Assembly: GCA_045532175.1 (NCBI GenBank)
Contig: JAZSFK010000063.1
Span: 1-22,386, forward strand
DNA: 22,386 nucleotides
Source: Fimenecus sp045532175
GTDB taxonomy: Bacteria > Bacillota > Clostridia > Oscillospirales > Acutalibacteraceae
Reading direction: 5' to 3'
Part shown: one piece after another, positions 14,364-22,325 of the stretch
Position numbering within the stretch: the first letter of the stretch is position 1
Layout of the letters: every line of letters begins with the position of its first letter
Position numbers and translations under genes: made by a program
The notes under the pieces: generated by a model
Told to the model about the DNA's origin: nothing
Database searches by the model: none
What the model saw: only the letters and a program-made list of their open reading frames with translations

Positions 14364-15542
14364 ATGAAGATTTTTCAGATAAATTCCACCTGTGGCTTCG
14401 GCAGTACAGGAAGAATTGCAGTTGATATTTTAAAAGAACTTGAGAAAAACGGTGGCGAGGGTATTATTGCCTACGGCAGAAATTCTGCTCCCGAGAATGT
14501 GAATTCTTACAGAATAGGCTCGGATTTGGATGTTAAAATCCACGGCGTACTTTCCCGAATCACAGACCGTCAGGGTTTTTACGGGACATCTGCAACAAAA
14601 AAACTTATCGAAAAAATCAAGGACTACAACCCTGATATAATTCATCTTCATAATATTCACGGCTATTACCTTAATGTTGCGATTTTATTTGACTTTTTAA
14701 AAGAATATAACAAGCCAATAGTCTGGACACTCCACGACTGTTGGGCATTTACAGGACATTGTGCATATTTCAGCTTCAACGGATGTGAAAAGTGGAAAAC
14801 GGAATGTAACACTTGTCCTTTAAAGAAGGAGTATCCCACAAGCCTTGTGATGGATAACTCAAAGAAAAATTACGAACAAAAAAAAGAACTTTTCACAAAG
14901 CCCGACAACATCACAATTGTAACTCCGTCAAAATGGCTTAAAGTCTTAACGGAAAAGTCATTTTTAGGGAAATATCCCGTGAAAGTCATTAACAACGGAA
15001 TCGATTTGACTAAATTCAAGCCGACAGAAAGTGATTTCCGTGAAAAGAACAACTTGCAGAATAAATTCATAATTTTAGGTGTTGCAAGTATTTGGGAAGA
15101 GCGAAAAGGTCTTAAGGATTTTATAAAGCTTAACGAGATGCTTTCCGAAAACGAGAAAATCGTTTTGGTTGGGCTTGATGACAATCAGCTTGCCACATTA
15201 CCTGAAGATATTATTGGTATAAAGCGTACAAGCAGTATTGAGGAATTGGCGGAGATTTACTCCTCTGCTGATGTGTTTGTAAATCCCACCTATGAAGATA
15301 ATTATCCTACAACAAATCTTGAAGCAATTTCCTGTGGCACACCCGTTGTAACATACATTACAGGTGGCAGTCCCGAAAGTGTTTTTGAGGGAAACGGTTT
15401 CTCCGTGCCTCAAGGTGATGTTAAAGGAATTTACGATGCAATAAAAAAAGTTGACGGTTGCAAAACTCCTACAAAGGACTTTTTTGATGCGTCAAAAAGA
15501 TATAAAGAGTATGTTGATTTGTATAAAGAAATTTTAGGGTGA
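14364..15542 (+). CDS. Glycosyltransferase family 4 (WcaC-like, cysteine-rich motif)
   Basis: A 392-residue GT4 enzyme, second in the cluster, 12 bases after the previous stop with GGAG before ATG. The N-terminus INSTCGFGSTGRIAVDIL holds the phosphate-binding glycine loop. HLHNIHGYYLN (about 94-104) and WTLHDCWAFTGHCAYF (about 121-136) follow, then C-x8-C-x2-CP (about 143-157). The donor domain has ILGVASIWEERKGLKDF and PTYEDNYPTTNLEAISCGTP, the usual E-rich donor motif with one extra residue. The HDCW...C...CNTCP pattern is shared by a recognisable GT4 subgroup seen in capsule and colanic acid loci. Sugar and linkage cannot be read from sequence. Confidence 0.9.
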   Translation: MKIFQINSTCGFGSTGRIAVDILKELEKNGGEGIIAYGRNSAPENVNSYRIGSDLDVKIHGVLSRITDRQGFYGTSATKKLIEKIKDYNPDIIHLHNIHGYYLNVAILFDFLKEYNKPIVWTLHDCWAFTGHCAYFSFNGCEKWKTECNTCPLKKEYPTSLVMDNSKKNYEQKKELFTKPDNITIVTPSKWLKVLTEKSFLGKYPVKVINNGIDLTKFKPTESDFREKNNLQNKFIILGVASIWEERKGLKDFIKLNEMLSENEKIVLVGLDDNQLATLPEDIIGIKRTSSIEELAEIYSSADVFVNPTYEDNYPTTNLEAISCGTPVVTYITGGSPESVFEGNGFSVPQGDVKGIYDAIKKVDGCKTPTKDFFDASKRYKEYVDLYKEILG

Positions 15543-15549
15543 AAGAGAT

Positions 15550-16377
15550 ATGGAAAAATTTGATTATTTGCCAAAACTTCATAATTGCCAACTTATAATT
15601 GCCCGAGAAATCAAAAGAATCTGTGACAAGCACAATATCAAGTATTTTATTATTGCGGGTACTTTATTGGGTGCTGTCCGTCACGGTGGATTTATTCCAT
15701 GGGATGACGATATGGACGTTGGAATGCTCCGTGAAGACTATGAAAAGTTTTTAAAGGTTGCAAAAACGGAATTGGGTGAGGAATTTTTCCTCCAGACACC
15801 CGAAACAGATAAAAACTATGGTCTTCCGTTCGCGAAGATTTTACTTAACGGTACAGTCCTTGTTGAAGCAACAGCAGGCAGTAATGCAAAAAAAGGCATT
15901 TTTGTAGATGTTTTCCCATTTGATGTTGCTCCTGAAAATGAAGCAGACAGAGAAAATCACAACAAGAAAACATATCTCTACAAAAGACTTTTACTTGCAA
16001 AGCTCAATTACAACGTTTGTGCTAAAAACGACTATGTAAAGCGTGCAATTTATTTTGTCCTAAAAATTATGTCTGCGTTTTACTCTCACGATAAGCTTGT
16101 TAAAAAACTTGAGAGTGAAATTACTCGTTACAATAACAGTAAGACAGAAGATATTGTCAATATCGGCGGCGCTTACGGCTACAAAAAAGAAACAATCAAA
16201 GCAGATTGGGTAAGAGATACGGTTGAAATTCCCTTTGAGGATATGACAATCTCTGCCCCTGTTGATTACATAAAATATCTTGAAACCTTCTATGGTGATT
16301 ATATGACTCCTCCGCCGGAGGATAAGCGATACAATCGCCACAGCGTTACTGAACTCGATTTCGGTAAATATGCTTAA
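15550..16377 (+). CDS. LicD-family phosphotransferase
   Basis: A 275-residue LicD-family protein. The family motif GTLLGAVRHGGFIPWDDDMD spans residues 37-56, with the aspartates D52-D54 and D56 that belong to the metal and nucleotide site. LicD proteins move a phosphorylated group from a CDP donor onto a sugar: phosphocholine in pneumococcus, and ribitol phosphate in the related animal fukutins. In this cluster the next gene makes CDP-glycerol, and no choline uptake or activation genes (licA/licB/licC type) are visible. I therefore infer glycerol phosphate as donor group. The gene starts seven bases after the previous stop; the ribosome binding site is poor (GAAAGAGA), suggesting coupling. 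The C-terminal half ends with ETFYGDYMTPPPEDKR, a usual LicD ending. Confidence 0.92.
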   Translation: MEKFDYLPKLHNCQLIIAREIKRICDKHNIKYFIIAGTLLGAVRHGGFIPWDDDMDVGMLREDYEKFLKVAKTELGEEFFLQTPETDKNYGLPFAKILLNGTVLVEATAGSNAKKGIFVDVFPFDVAPENEADRENHNKKTYLYKRLLLAKLNYNVCAKNDYVKRAIYFVLKIMSAFYSHDKLVKKLESEITRYNNSKTEDIVNIGGAYGYKKETIKADWVRDTVEIPFEDMTISAPVDYIKYLETFYGDYMTPPPEDKRYNRHSVTELDFGKYA

Positions 16378-16389
16378 AGGAGATTTATT

Positions 16390-16779
16390 ATGAGAAAAGT
16401 AATTACTTATGGCACTTTCGACCTTCTTCATTATGGGCACATTCAGTTGCTTCGTCGTGCAAAGGAACGTGGCGACTATTTGATTGTTGCTCTTTCAACA
16501 GACGAATTTAACTGGAACGAAAAACAGAAAAAATGTTATTTCAGTTATGAACAGAGAAAATTGCTTCTTGAATCAATCCGTTATGTTGACTTGGTTATCC
16601 CTGAAGAAAATTGGGAACAGAAAATCAGTGATGTAAAAGAGTTCAAAGTTGACACTTTTGTTATGGGTAACGACTGGGAAGGTAAATTCGACTTCCTTAA
16701 AGAATATTGTGAGGTAGTTTATCTTCCTAGAACACCTGAAATTTCCACAACACAAATCAAAAAGGATTTGGGTCAGTAA
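16390..16779 (+). CDS. tagD: Glycerol-3-phosphate cytidylyltransferase
   Basis: Makes CDP-glycerol from CTP and sn-glycerol-3-phosphate. The 129-residue length equals that of Bacillus subtilis TagD as I recall it. The HxGH motif is HYGH at 14-17 in TYGTFDLLHYGHIQLLRRAK, and the second signature RTPEISTTQIK is at 114-124. FVMGNDWEGKFDFL lies between. The ribosome binding site AAAGGAG (16376-16382) begins inside the licD stop codon, tying the two genes together. Teichoic acid polymerases of the TagB/TagF type are absent from the window, so the CDP-glycerol probably decorates the polysaccharide made here, which is inference. A related CDP-ribitol or ethanolamine cytidylyltransferase role is less likely because of the short single-domain length. 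Confidence 0.93.
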   Translation: MRKVITYGTFDLLHYGHIQLLRRAKERGDYLIVALSTDEFNWNEKQKKCYFSYEQRKLLLESIRYVDLVIPEENWEQKISDVKEFKVDTFVMGNDWEGKFDFLKEYCEVVYLPRTPEISTTQIKKDLGQ

Positions 16780-16780
16780 A

Positions 16781-17881
16781 ATGAAAAATGTCTTGATTTT
16801 TGCGCCTACTGCTCCTACAAGCGGTATCACACAGTACATTCTTAATATGTTGAGTGTTATGGATACAGAAAATGTTCATTTTGACATCCTCTCTTTTAAA
16901 AATCATCGTCTTAAAGCATGGACAGAGGAATATGGCACAGAGTATTTTGAATTTGATATTTCGCCATACAAAGACCCTAAAGGCTATAAGGCATTTTTAA
17001 AAAAGGTTTTTTCAAAGAGTTATGACGTGGTACATTTTCACCTTTCTTCGATTTCTGACTTAAGAATTTTTAAGTTCGCAAAAAGAGGCGGAGCAAAAAG
17101 AATTATAGTCCATTCCCACAACAGCTTTACAGATGTACCGTCAAAGCTTCGTAGAATTGTTTTTGGAAATCTTCATAAAATTCTTCGTGTTTTTGCAAAT
17201 AAGTACAGCGATTACAAGTGTGCTTGTTCACCGGTTGCCGCAGAGTGGATGTTTGGTAAGGCAAAGGGAAAAAATGCGATTATAATGAACAATGCAGTTG
17301 ACGTAAGCAAATTTATATATAGCGAAAAGCACAGAAATGACCTTCGTGAAAGTCTTGATATAAAAACCAAATATGTCATTGGTCATGCAGGAAGATTTTC
17401 CGTGCAGAAAAATCAGAGTTTCTTGGTAGATGCTTTTAAGATGCTTTGTGAAAAGCGTGACGACTGCACCTTGCTTTTAATAGGCAACGGAGAATTGACA
17501 AACAGTGTCAAGCAACACGTAAGAGATTTGCAGTTGGAAGATAAGGTAGTTTTCGTTGATTTCCAAGAAGATATTTACAGGTATTATTCTGTTATGGATT
17601 TATTCGTAATGCCCTCTCTTTTTGAGGGGTTGCCCATAACCTTGGTTGAATCACAGGCAAATTCACTTAAATCCCTTGTAAGTGATACAGTTACGAAAAG
17701 CAGCGATTTAACAGGTCTTGTGGAATTTATGCCACTTAACAGCGGGCCTGAAATGTGGGCGGAGAAAATAAATAATAAGCTTGAAAAATGTGAAAGAGTT
17801 GACCAAACGAAAAAAATCGAGGAAAAAGGTTTTTCTCTTCGTGGTCAGGCAAAGGTTATTTCAGACCTTTACTTTTGTTGA
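16781..17881 (+). CDS. Glycosyltransferase family 4 (EpsF/CapM-like)
   Basis: A 366-residue GT-B transferase that starts one base after the tagD stop. The N-terminal domain opens MKNVLIFAPTAPTSGITQYI with the G-x-x-x-x loop and has VVHFHLSSISDLRIF and IIVHSHNSF. The donor domain has IGHAGRFSVQKNQSFLVDAF and the classic EX7E motif in SLFEGLPITLVES (E282, E290). This pattern is typical of EpsF-like enzymes of exopolysaccharide clusters. Donor sugar unknown. The C-terminus runs right into the ribosome binding site of the following membrane protein gene, 14 bases upstream of its start. Confidence 0.92.
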   Translation: MKNVLIFAPTAPTSGITQYILNMLSVMDTENVHFDILSFKNHRLKAWTEEYGTEYFEFDISPYKDPKGYKAFLKKVFSKSYDVVHFHLSSISDLRIFKFAKRGGAKRIIVHSHNSFTDVPSKLRRIVFGNLHKILRVFANKYSDYKCACSPVAAEWMFGKAKGKNAIIMNNAVDVSKFIYSEKHRNDLRESLDIKTKYVIGHAGRFSVQKNQSFLVDAFKMLCEKRDDCTLLLIGNGELTNSVKQHVRDLQLEDKVVFVDFQEDIYRYYSVMDLFVMPSLFEGLPITLVESQANSLKSLVSDTVTKSSDLTGLVEFMPLNSGPEMWAEKINNKLEKCERVDQTKKIEEKGFSLRGQAKVISDLYFC

Positions 17882-17895
17882 ATGAGGTGAACAGA

Positions 17896-19350
17896 ATGGA
17901 TATGGTTAAAAAAATCGGAGATTGCATATTCAATGTTTTTTATTACAAGGTTGCATTGATGTTTTTCCTTATCCCGACACTTTTGGTGTATTGCGTAAGC
18001 TATAATTACAAGTTGCTTTTTGTAATGCTTGGTTGGGGTGCTGTTATCTGCGCTTATGACTTTATAATCAGACGCAGATTTGTCCATGCAAGAGGAATGC
18101 TGTGGCTTATTGCTTTTATGGTGTGCTTTGCATTGTCCGTTGTCCTTAATTTCAGGACGGGATTTAACCTCAATGTTTCAAACTGGGCATATACAGCAAT
18201 TGCTCTTTTAGTGCTTTATCCGGATTCATTTGATAAAACAAAGGAAAGAAATTTAAAAGAGCTTGAGATTATAAACAATATCTTTCTTGGTATGACAGCG
18301 GTATTTTCAACAGTTTCCCTTGGAATGTATGTTGTCCTTTACCACGATGCACTTGAATTTGGTGACCAGACATATGTTGTTGGTTGGTCACATAACAGAC
18401 TTTTCGGTATTTATGCTAATACAGGATATATGATTACTGCCATAGCACTTGCGATTGCAGTAATTCAGGTGGCAGTTTATAAAAGTTCGGGCAAGAAAAT
18501 GAAGCCGGTTTATAAGGTGTTCCTCATAGTGACTTCCGTACTTAATTTCTTCTCAATGTGCCTTGAAAATGCGAAGGGTGCATTCATTTCCCTTGCTGCA
18601 TTCGTTGTTTTTGCAACCTTCTTCTATTGCGGACGAGTGTTAGTTAAAAAGGGTTGGGGAGTTATTAAGGCAAATGTGGTTTCTGTGGTTGCAGCAGGAC
18701 TTGCAGCAGGTATTCTTATAGGTGCGATATACATAACACGACCTGTTCTTTCCTATGTTCCCGGTATTTACAAGAACTTAACAGAAACAACAACACCTGA
18801 AAATCCTGATGACGAAAAAGAAAATGAAATGGATAAGGTGAATATTGACCGTGATATTCCTGAAAGCTATGGATTCTTTACAGGCAGAACAATTATCTGG
18901 AAGTTCGGTTTGCAGGAATTTATGGAAAAGCCGATTTTTGGCCACGGACCAAACTCACACCGTGATGTTTTCATTGTAGATAATTATCTTCGTCACTTCC
19001 ATAATGTAATTGTGCAGACTCTTGTAAGTGTTGGCACGGTTGGTTCAGTATTCATTTTCGGATTTTTCATTATTGTATTTTTATGCATTCTCAAACATCT
19101 TTTCAAACAGCAAAAAGAGGGTAGTCCTTATTATGCCGTGACAGTGGCTTTGTTTGCATTCCTTGGAATGTTGCTTGTGAACGCTATGGCAGAGGTAACA
19201 ATTCTCTTTATCACAAGATTTGCAATGTTTATGTTCTGGATGTATTTAGGTTATATTCAGTCATTCTTTGATGACGAGAAAAAGGGGAAAGGAACTCTTT
19301 TCCTTGAGAATATGGACGAAAAACTTAAAAAAGTATTTAAACAAAAATAA
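17896..19350 (+). CDS. Wzy-like polysaccharide polymerase / O-antigen ligase family membrane protein
   Basis: A 484-residue integral membrane protein with about ten hydrophobic segments. A large non-membrane loop rich in acidic residues (about 295-340; TTTPENPDDEKENEMD) precedes the family signature region GRTIIWKFGLQEFMEKPIFG, then HGPNSHRDVF and HFHNVIVQTLVSVGTVGSVF. The G-x-GPNSH...HN-x-x-x-Q-x-L pattern is that of the O-antigen ligase/Wzy superfamily. In a cluster with a flippase and three transferases it most likely joins repeat units outside the membrane; ligase activity cannot be excluded. Start ATG at 17896 is chosen because GAGGTG (17884-17889) is correctly spaced. A TTG start 21 bases earlier would overlap the upstream gene. 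Confidence 0.88.
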   Translation: MDMVKKIGDCIFNVFYYKVALMFFLIPTLLVYCVSYNYKLLFVMLGWGAVICAYDFIIRRRFVHARGMLWLIAFMVCFALSVVLNFRTGFNLNVSNWAYTAIALLVLYPDSFDKTKERNLKELEIINNIFLGMTAVFSTVSLGMYVVLYHDALEFGDQTYVVGWSHNRLFGIYANTGYMITAIALAIAVIQVAVYKSSGKKMKPVYKVFLIVTSVLNFFSMCLENAKGAFISLAAFVVFATFFYCGRVLVKKGWGVIKANVVSVVAAGLAAGILIGAIYITRPVLSYVPGIYKNLTETTTPENPDDEKENEMDKVNIDRDIPESYGFFTGRTIIWKFGLQEFMEKPIFGHGPNSHRDVFIVDNYLRHFHNVIVQTLVSVGTVGSVFIFGFFIIVFLCILKHLFKQQKEGSPYYAVTVALFAFLGMLLVNAMAEVTILFITRFAMFMFWMYLGYIQSFFDDEKKGKGTLFLENMDEKLKKVFKQK

Positions 19351-19352
19351 CT

Positions 19353-20903
19353 ATGAGAAGTAAAAAGGTTTTAATTAATTCAATATTCGGTATGGCGGGT
19401 TATGCCATTCTTATGCTCAGTAATTTCATAACCCGTTCCGTCTTTGTTGACCAGTTAGGACTTAGTATGGCAGGTGTTGACACCACCTTCAAGAATTTTT
19501 TGCAGGTTTTGTCCCTTGCTGAATTAGGCCTTAGTACAGGTTTACTTTATAAGCTTTACAAACCGATTGAAGAAAAAGATAACAGAGAAATCAAGAAGGT
19601 ACTTAATTTCTACAAACAGGCATACAAGGTAATTGCATCTGTATTTATGGGTGGTGCATTCATTCTTTCCTTTGTGGTGAATTTCTTTATTGAGGATACG
19701 GATAAATCCCCGGTGTATATCTCATTCTTGTTTATTCTCTATGCAGGAGATACAGTTGCGTCCTACCTTTTTGCAAATCGTAAGGCACTTATTGTTGCCG
19801 ACCAGAACAACTATCTTGTCAACCGAAATGATGCGTTTATCTCTCTTATTACTCTTATAAGCCAGGTTACACTTTTATATCTTACAAAGAGTTTTATTAT
19901 TTATGCCCTTGTAAAAATTGTGTGTCGACTTATCGGAGCATCTCTTATCGGCAATAAATTCAAGAAGATGTATCCTGAAATCGCAAATGATAAATCAAGG
20001 GAAACAATTACGGGTGACGAGAAAAAGTCACTTATTAAAAATATGAGTGCTATGCTCTGCCACAGAATCGGTGGTGTCAGCGTTACTGCAACAGGCTCTG
20101 CAATTATTTCAAAAATGCTCGGCACTGTTCAAGCAGGCATTTATGGTAACTATACCATTATTACAACTGCACTTATGCAACTTGTAACTCAGGTGTTCAA
20201 TGGTGTTACTGCAAGTTTCGGTAATATTATTACAGTTGAGTCAAAGGAAACAATTTACAAAAGATTTAAACTATTATATTTCTTCAACTATCTTGTTTTC
20301 TCATTTTTCACCGTGTCTGTCGGAGTTATTGTTCAGCCGTTTATGAAACTTTGGATGCATGGCGACCCCAACAGCCTTTTCCAAGACAGAACAGTTGTGC
20401 TTTTGCTCTGCTATTTCTATGTTTTCGGTATTCGTCGAGTAGTTCTTATGGCAAAGGACAGTGCAGGACTTTATCGTCAGGACCAGTGGTTTGCAATTTT
20501 GGAGGCAGTTCTCAATATTGTAATGTCCGTCGGTTTTGTGTATTGGTTCAAATCCGTTGACGGAATAATCCTTGCAAATATTTTAAGTATGCTTATAATA
20601 CCGTTATGGACTCAACCATATCTGGTTTACAAATATGTTTTAGAAGCAAAGTTAATCGGCTATTATGTAAGATATGTGATTTATTTTGCTATGACAGCAG
20701 GACTTTATGTTGCAACAAGCCTTATTGCCAATAAACTTACAACAAATATCGACAATCTTTTTGTTGAGTTGATTGTAAGAGGAGTACTTTGCGTTGCAAT
20801 TCCGAATCTTCTCAATGTTATTGTTTTTGCAGGAACACAGGAGTTTAAGGATTTAATTACCCTGCTTTTAGGTGTTGTAAAGAAGAAAACCAAAAAAGGA
20901 TGA
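19353..20903 (+). CDS. Wzx-like polysaccharide flippase (MOP superfamily)
   Basis: A 516-residue membrane protein with roughly 12-14 hydrophobic segments. The N-terminus KKVLINSIFGMAGYAILMLS and the segment DQLGLSMAGVDTTFKNFLQV followed by LSLAELGLSTGLLYKLYKPI are the polysaccharide-export MOP pattern. The conserved mid-protein region AGIYGNYTIITTALMQLVTQ is also present. It should flip the lipid-linked repeat unit across the membrane. It begins two bases after the upstream stop and has no recognisable ribosome binding site, so its translation probably depends on ribosomes finishing the Wzy-like gene. The acidic and basic loops are normal and no frameshift is seen. Its own TGA stop overlaps an ATG (ATGA at 20900). 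Confidence 0.9.
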   Translation: MRSKKVLINSIFGMAGYAILMLSNFITRSVFVDQLGLSMAGVDTTFKNFLQVLSLAELGLSTGLLYKLYKPIEEKDNREIKKVLNFYKQAYKVIASVFMGGAFILSFVVNFFIEDTDKSPVYISFLFILYAGDTVASYLFANRKALIVADQNNYLVNRNDAFISLITLISQVTLLYLTKSFIIYALVKIVCRLIGASLIGNKFKKMYPEIANDKSRETITGDEKKSLIKNMSAMLCHRIGGVSVTATGSAIISKMLGTVQAGIYGNYTIITTALMQLVTQVFNGVTASFGNIITVESKETIYKRFKLLYFFNYLVFSFFTVSVGVIVQPFMKLWMHGDPNSLFQDRTVVLLLCYFYVFGIRRVVLMAKDSAGLYRQDQWFAILEAVLNIVMSVGFVYWFKSVDGIILANILSMLIIPLWTQPYLVYKYVLEAKLIGYYVRYVIYFAMTAGLYVATSLIANKLTTNIDNLFVELIVRGVLCVAIPNLLNVIVFAGTQEFKDLITLLLGVVKKKTKKG

Positions 20904-20911
20904 TTTATAAA

Positions 20912-21709
20912 ATGTCGTTAAAGGACAAAAAGTTATTTTTACTTGATATGGACGGAACAATCTATGAGGGTGCTCGTCTTTTCCCTTGTGTCAATGAATT
21001 TTTGGCACATATTGAGTCCGTGGGTGGTCAGTATGTGTTTATCACAAACAACTCATCACGTTCAGTCAAGGATTATGTTATAAAACTTTCAAATATGGGT
21101 ATTAAGGTGACAGAAGATAATTTCTTCACATCCTCACAGGCAACTGCACTTTATCTTAATAAGCATTTTCCCAATAAAAAGATTTATTGTATGGGTACAA
21201 AGTCCATGATTGCCGAAATGGAAAAGTACGGTGTAAAAATCACTACTGAAGCCGATGAAGATACGGATTGTATCTGTGTGGGATATGATACTGAGCTTAC
21301 ATACAAAAAACTTTGGGATGTGTCATATCTTCTTCAGACAAAAAAGGATATACCATATATCGCAACAAACCCTGATAGGGGTTGTCCTACCGAATTTGGC
21401 CTTGTGCCAGACTGTTTTGCAATGTGCGAAGCAATTAATTATGCAACAAACCGCAGACCGCTTTACATCGGTAAACCCGACGGTTTTATGATTGATTTCT
21501 CTGTTGAACGTTCACCTTTTAGCAAGGAAGAAACTGTTGTAATCGGTGACCGACTTTATACGGATATTGCTTCAGGCGTCAATGCGGGTGTGGATACAAT
21601 CTGCGTGTTAAGTGGCGAAAGTACAATGGAAGACATCGAAAACAGCGAAATCAAACCAACCTATGTCCGTCAGGATATTAAAGAAATACTTAAAGAATTA
21701 CAGGGGTAA
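20912..21709 (+). CDS. HAD-superfamily subclass IIA phosphatase (NagD/PGP-like)
   Basis: A 265-residue cytoplasmic phosphatase. HAD motif I is LLDMDGTIYEG (D12, D14), motif II VFITNNSSRS, motif III lysine K188 in GKPDGFM, and motif IV VIGDRLYTDI (D213, D218). The cap domain lies between motifs II and III, as in subclass IIA (NagD, AraL, phosphoglycolate/glycerol-3-phosphate phosphatase PGP). Substrate cannot be assigned. ATG 20912 is chosen since AAAGGA (20895-20900) is 11 bases upstream; an ATG at 20900 overlaps the flippase stop but has no room for a ribosome binding site. Directly coupled to the polysaccharide genes, it might act on glycerol phosphate or a sugar phosphate, but this family also occurs as a general housekeeping enzyme. 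Confidence 0.9.
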   Translation: MSLKDKKLFLLDMDGTIYEGARLFPCVNEFLAHIESVGGQYVFITNNSSRSVKDYVIKLSNMGIKVTEDNFFTSSQATALYLNKHFPNKKIYCMGTKSMIAEMEKYGVKITTEADEDTDCICVGYDTELTYKKLWDVSYLLQTKKDIPYIATNPDRGCPTEFGLVPDCFAMCEAINYATNRRPLYIGKPDGFMIDFSVERSPFSKEETVVIGDRLYTDIASGVNAGVDTICVLSGESTMEDIENSEIKPTYVRQDIKEILKELQG

Positions 21710-21714
21710 AAGCT

Positions 21715-22269
21715 ATGGAATACGATGCATTTGATGCGGGAATTGAACTTGGCGGACTTCGTAGCCGTGATGATATAAGACTTCTTATCTGCTACTTGCT
21801 TAAAAGTGTTGATGCACCAATGACAAGACAGATGCTCAACGATGCTATGCAGGAGGACGGACTTGCAAATTTCTTTGAAGTCGGTCAGGCGATGGAGGAA
21901 CTTTTAAAAACGGGTAACATTACTGCTGATATTCTTGACGATGAAGAAGTGATTACCGTAACTGATAAGGGACGTGAGGCCGCAGAACTCTTGCAGACAA
22001 GCCTTCCCCGTACAGTTCGTGAAAAAGCGGTTAATTCTGCAATAAGACTTGTTACACGTGCAAAGGTTGAACGAGAGAATAAAATCGAAGTCAAAAAAGA
22101 GGACGACGGCGGATACACAATCACATTCACTCTTTTTGACAGAGGAACTGAACTCATGAAATTGTCAATTTATGTTGTTGACAGTTTGCAGTTGGAGCAG
22201 GTAAAACAGAATTTCATCAATGACCCTGTTAAGGTGTATTCAAGCATAATTACATCATTGACGGTTTGA
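21715..22269 (+). CDS. DUF4364 family protein, probable winged-helix DNA-binding protein
   Basis: A 184-residue protein beginning five bases after the HAD stop. GIELGGLRSRDDIRLLICYL at the N-terminus and the following LLKSVDAPMTRQMLNDAM are the pattern of DUF4364, a clostridial family with a predicted winged-helix fold. FFEVGQAMEELLKTGNI and VITVTDKGREAAELLQTSLP would be the recognition helix and wing. The C-terminal half (about 115-184) is an alpha/beta segment ending SIITSLTV. No function is established that I know of. The ribosome binding site (AGGGG at 21702-21706) overlaps the end of the HAD gene. It may be co-transcribed with the HAD gene rather than being part of the polysaccharide pathway. 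Confidence 0.85.
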   Translation: MEYDAFDAGIELGGLRSRDDIRLLICYLLKSVDAPMTRQMLNDAMQEDGLANFFEVGQAMEELLKTGNITADILDDEEVITVTDKGREAAELLQTSLPRTVREKAVNSAIRLVTRAKVERENKIEVKKEDDGGYTITFTLFDRGTELMKLSIYVVDSLQLEQVKQNFINDPVKVYSSIITSLTV

Positions 22270-22296
22270 TGATAAAAGAAAACTGCGCAGAAAGCC

Positions 22297-22325
22297 TTGA
22301 CAATTAAAGGTTTTATTGTTAAAAT
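22297..22325 (+). promoter_or_regulatory. Near-consensus sigma-A promoter at the right edge
   Basis: TTGACA (22297-22302), 17 bases, TAAAAT (22320-22325). This is the best -35 box in the window. It faces right, so the gene it drives lies mainly outside. An ATG at 22353 opens a short frame running off the edge but has no ribosome binding site, so I do not call a gene there. Confidence 0.8.
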
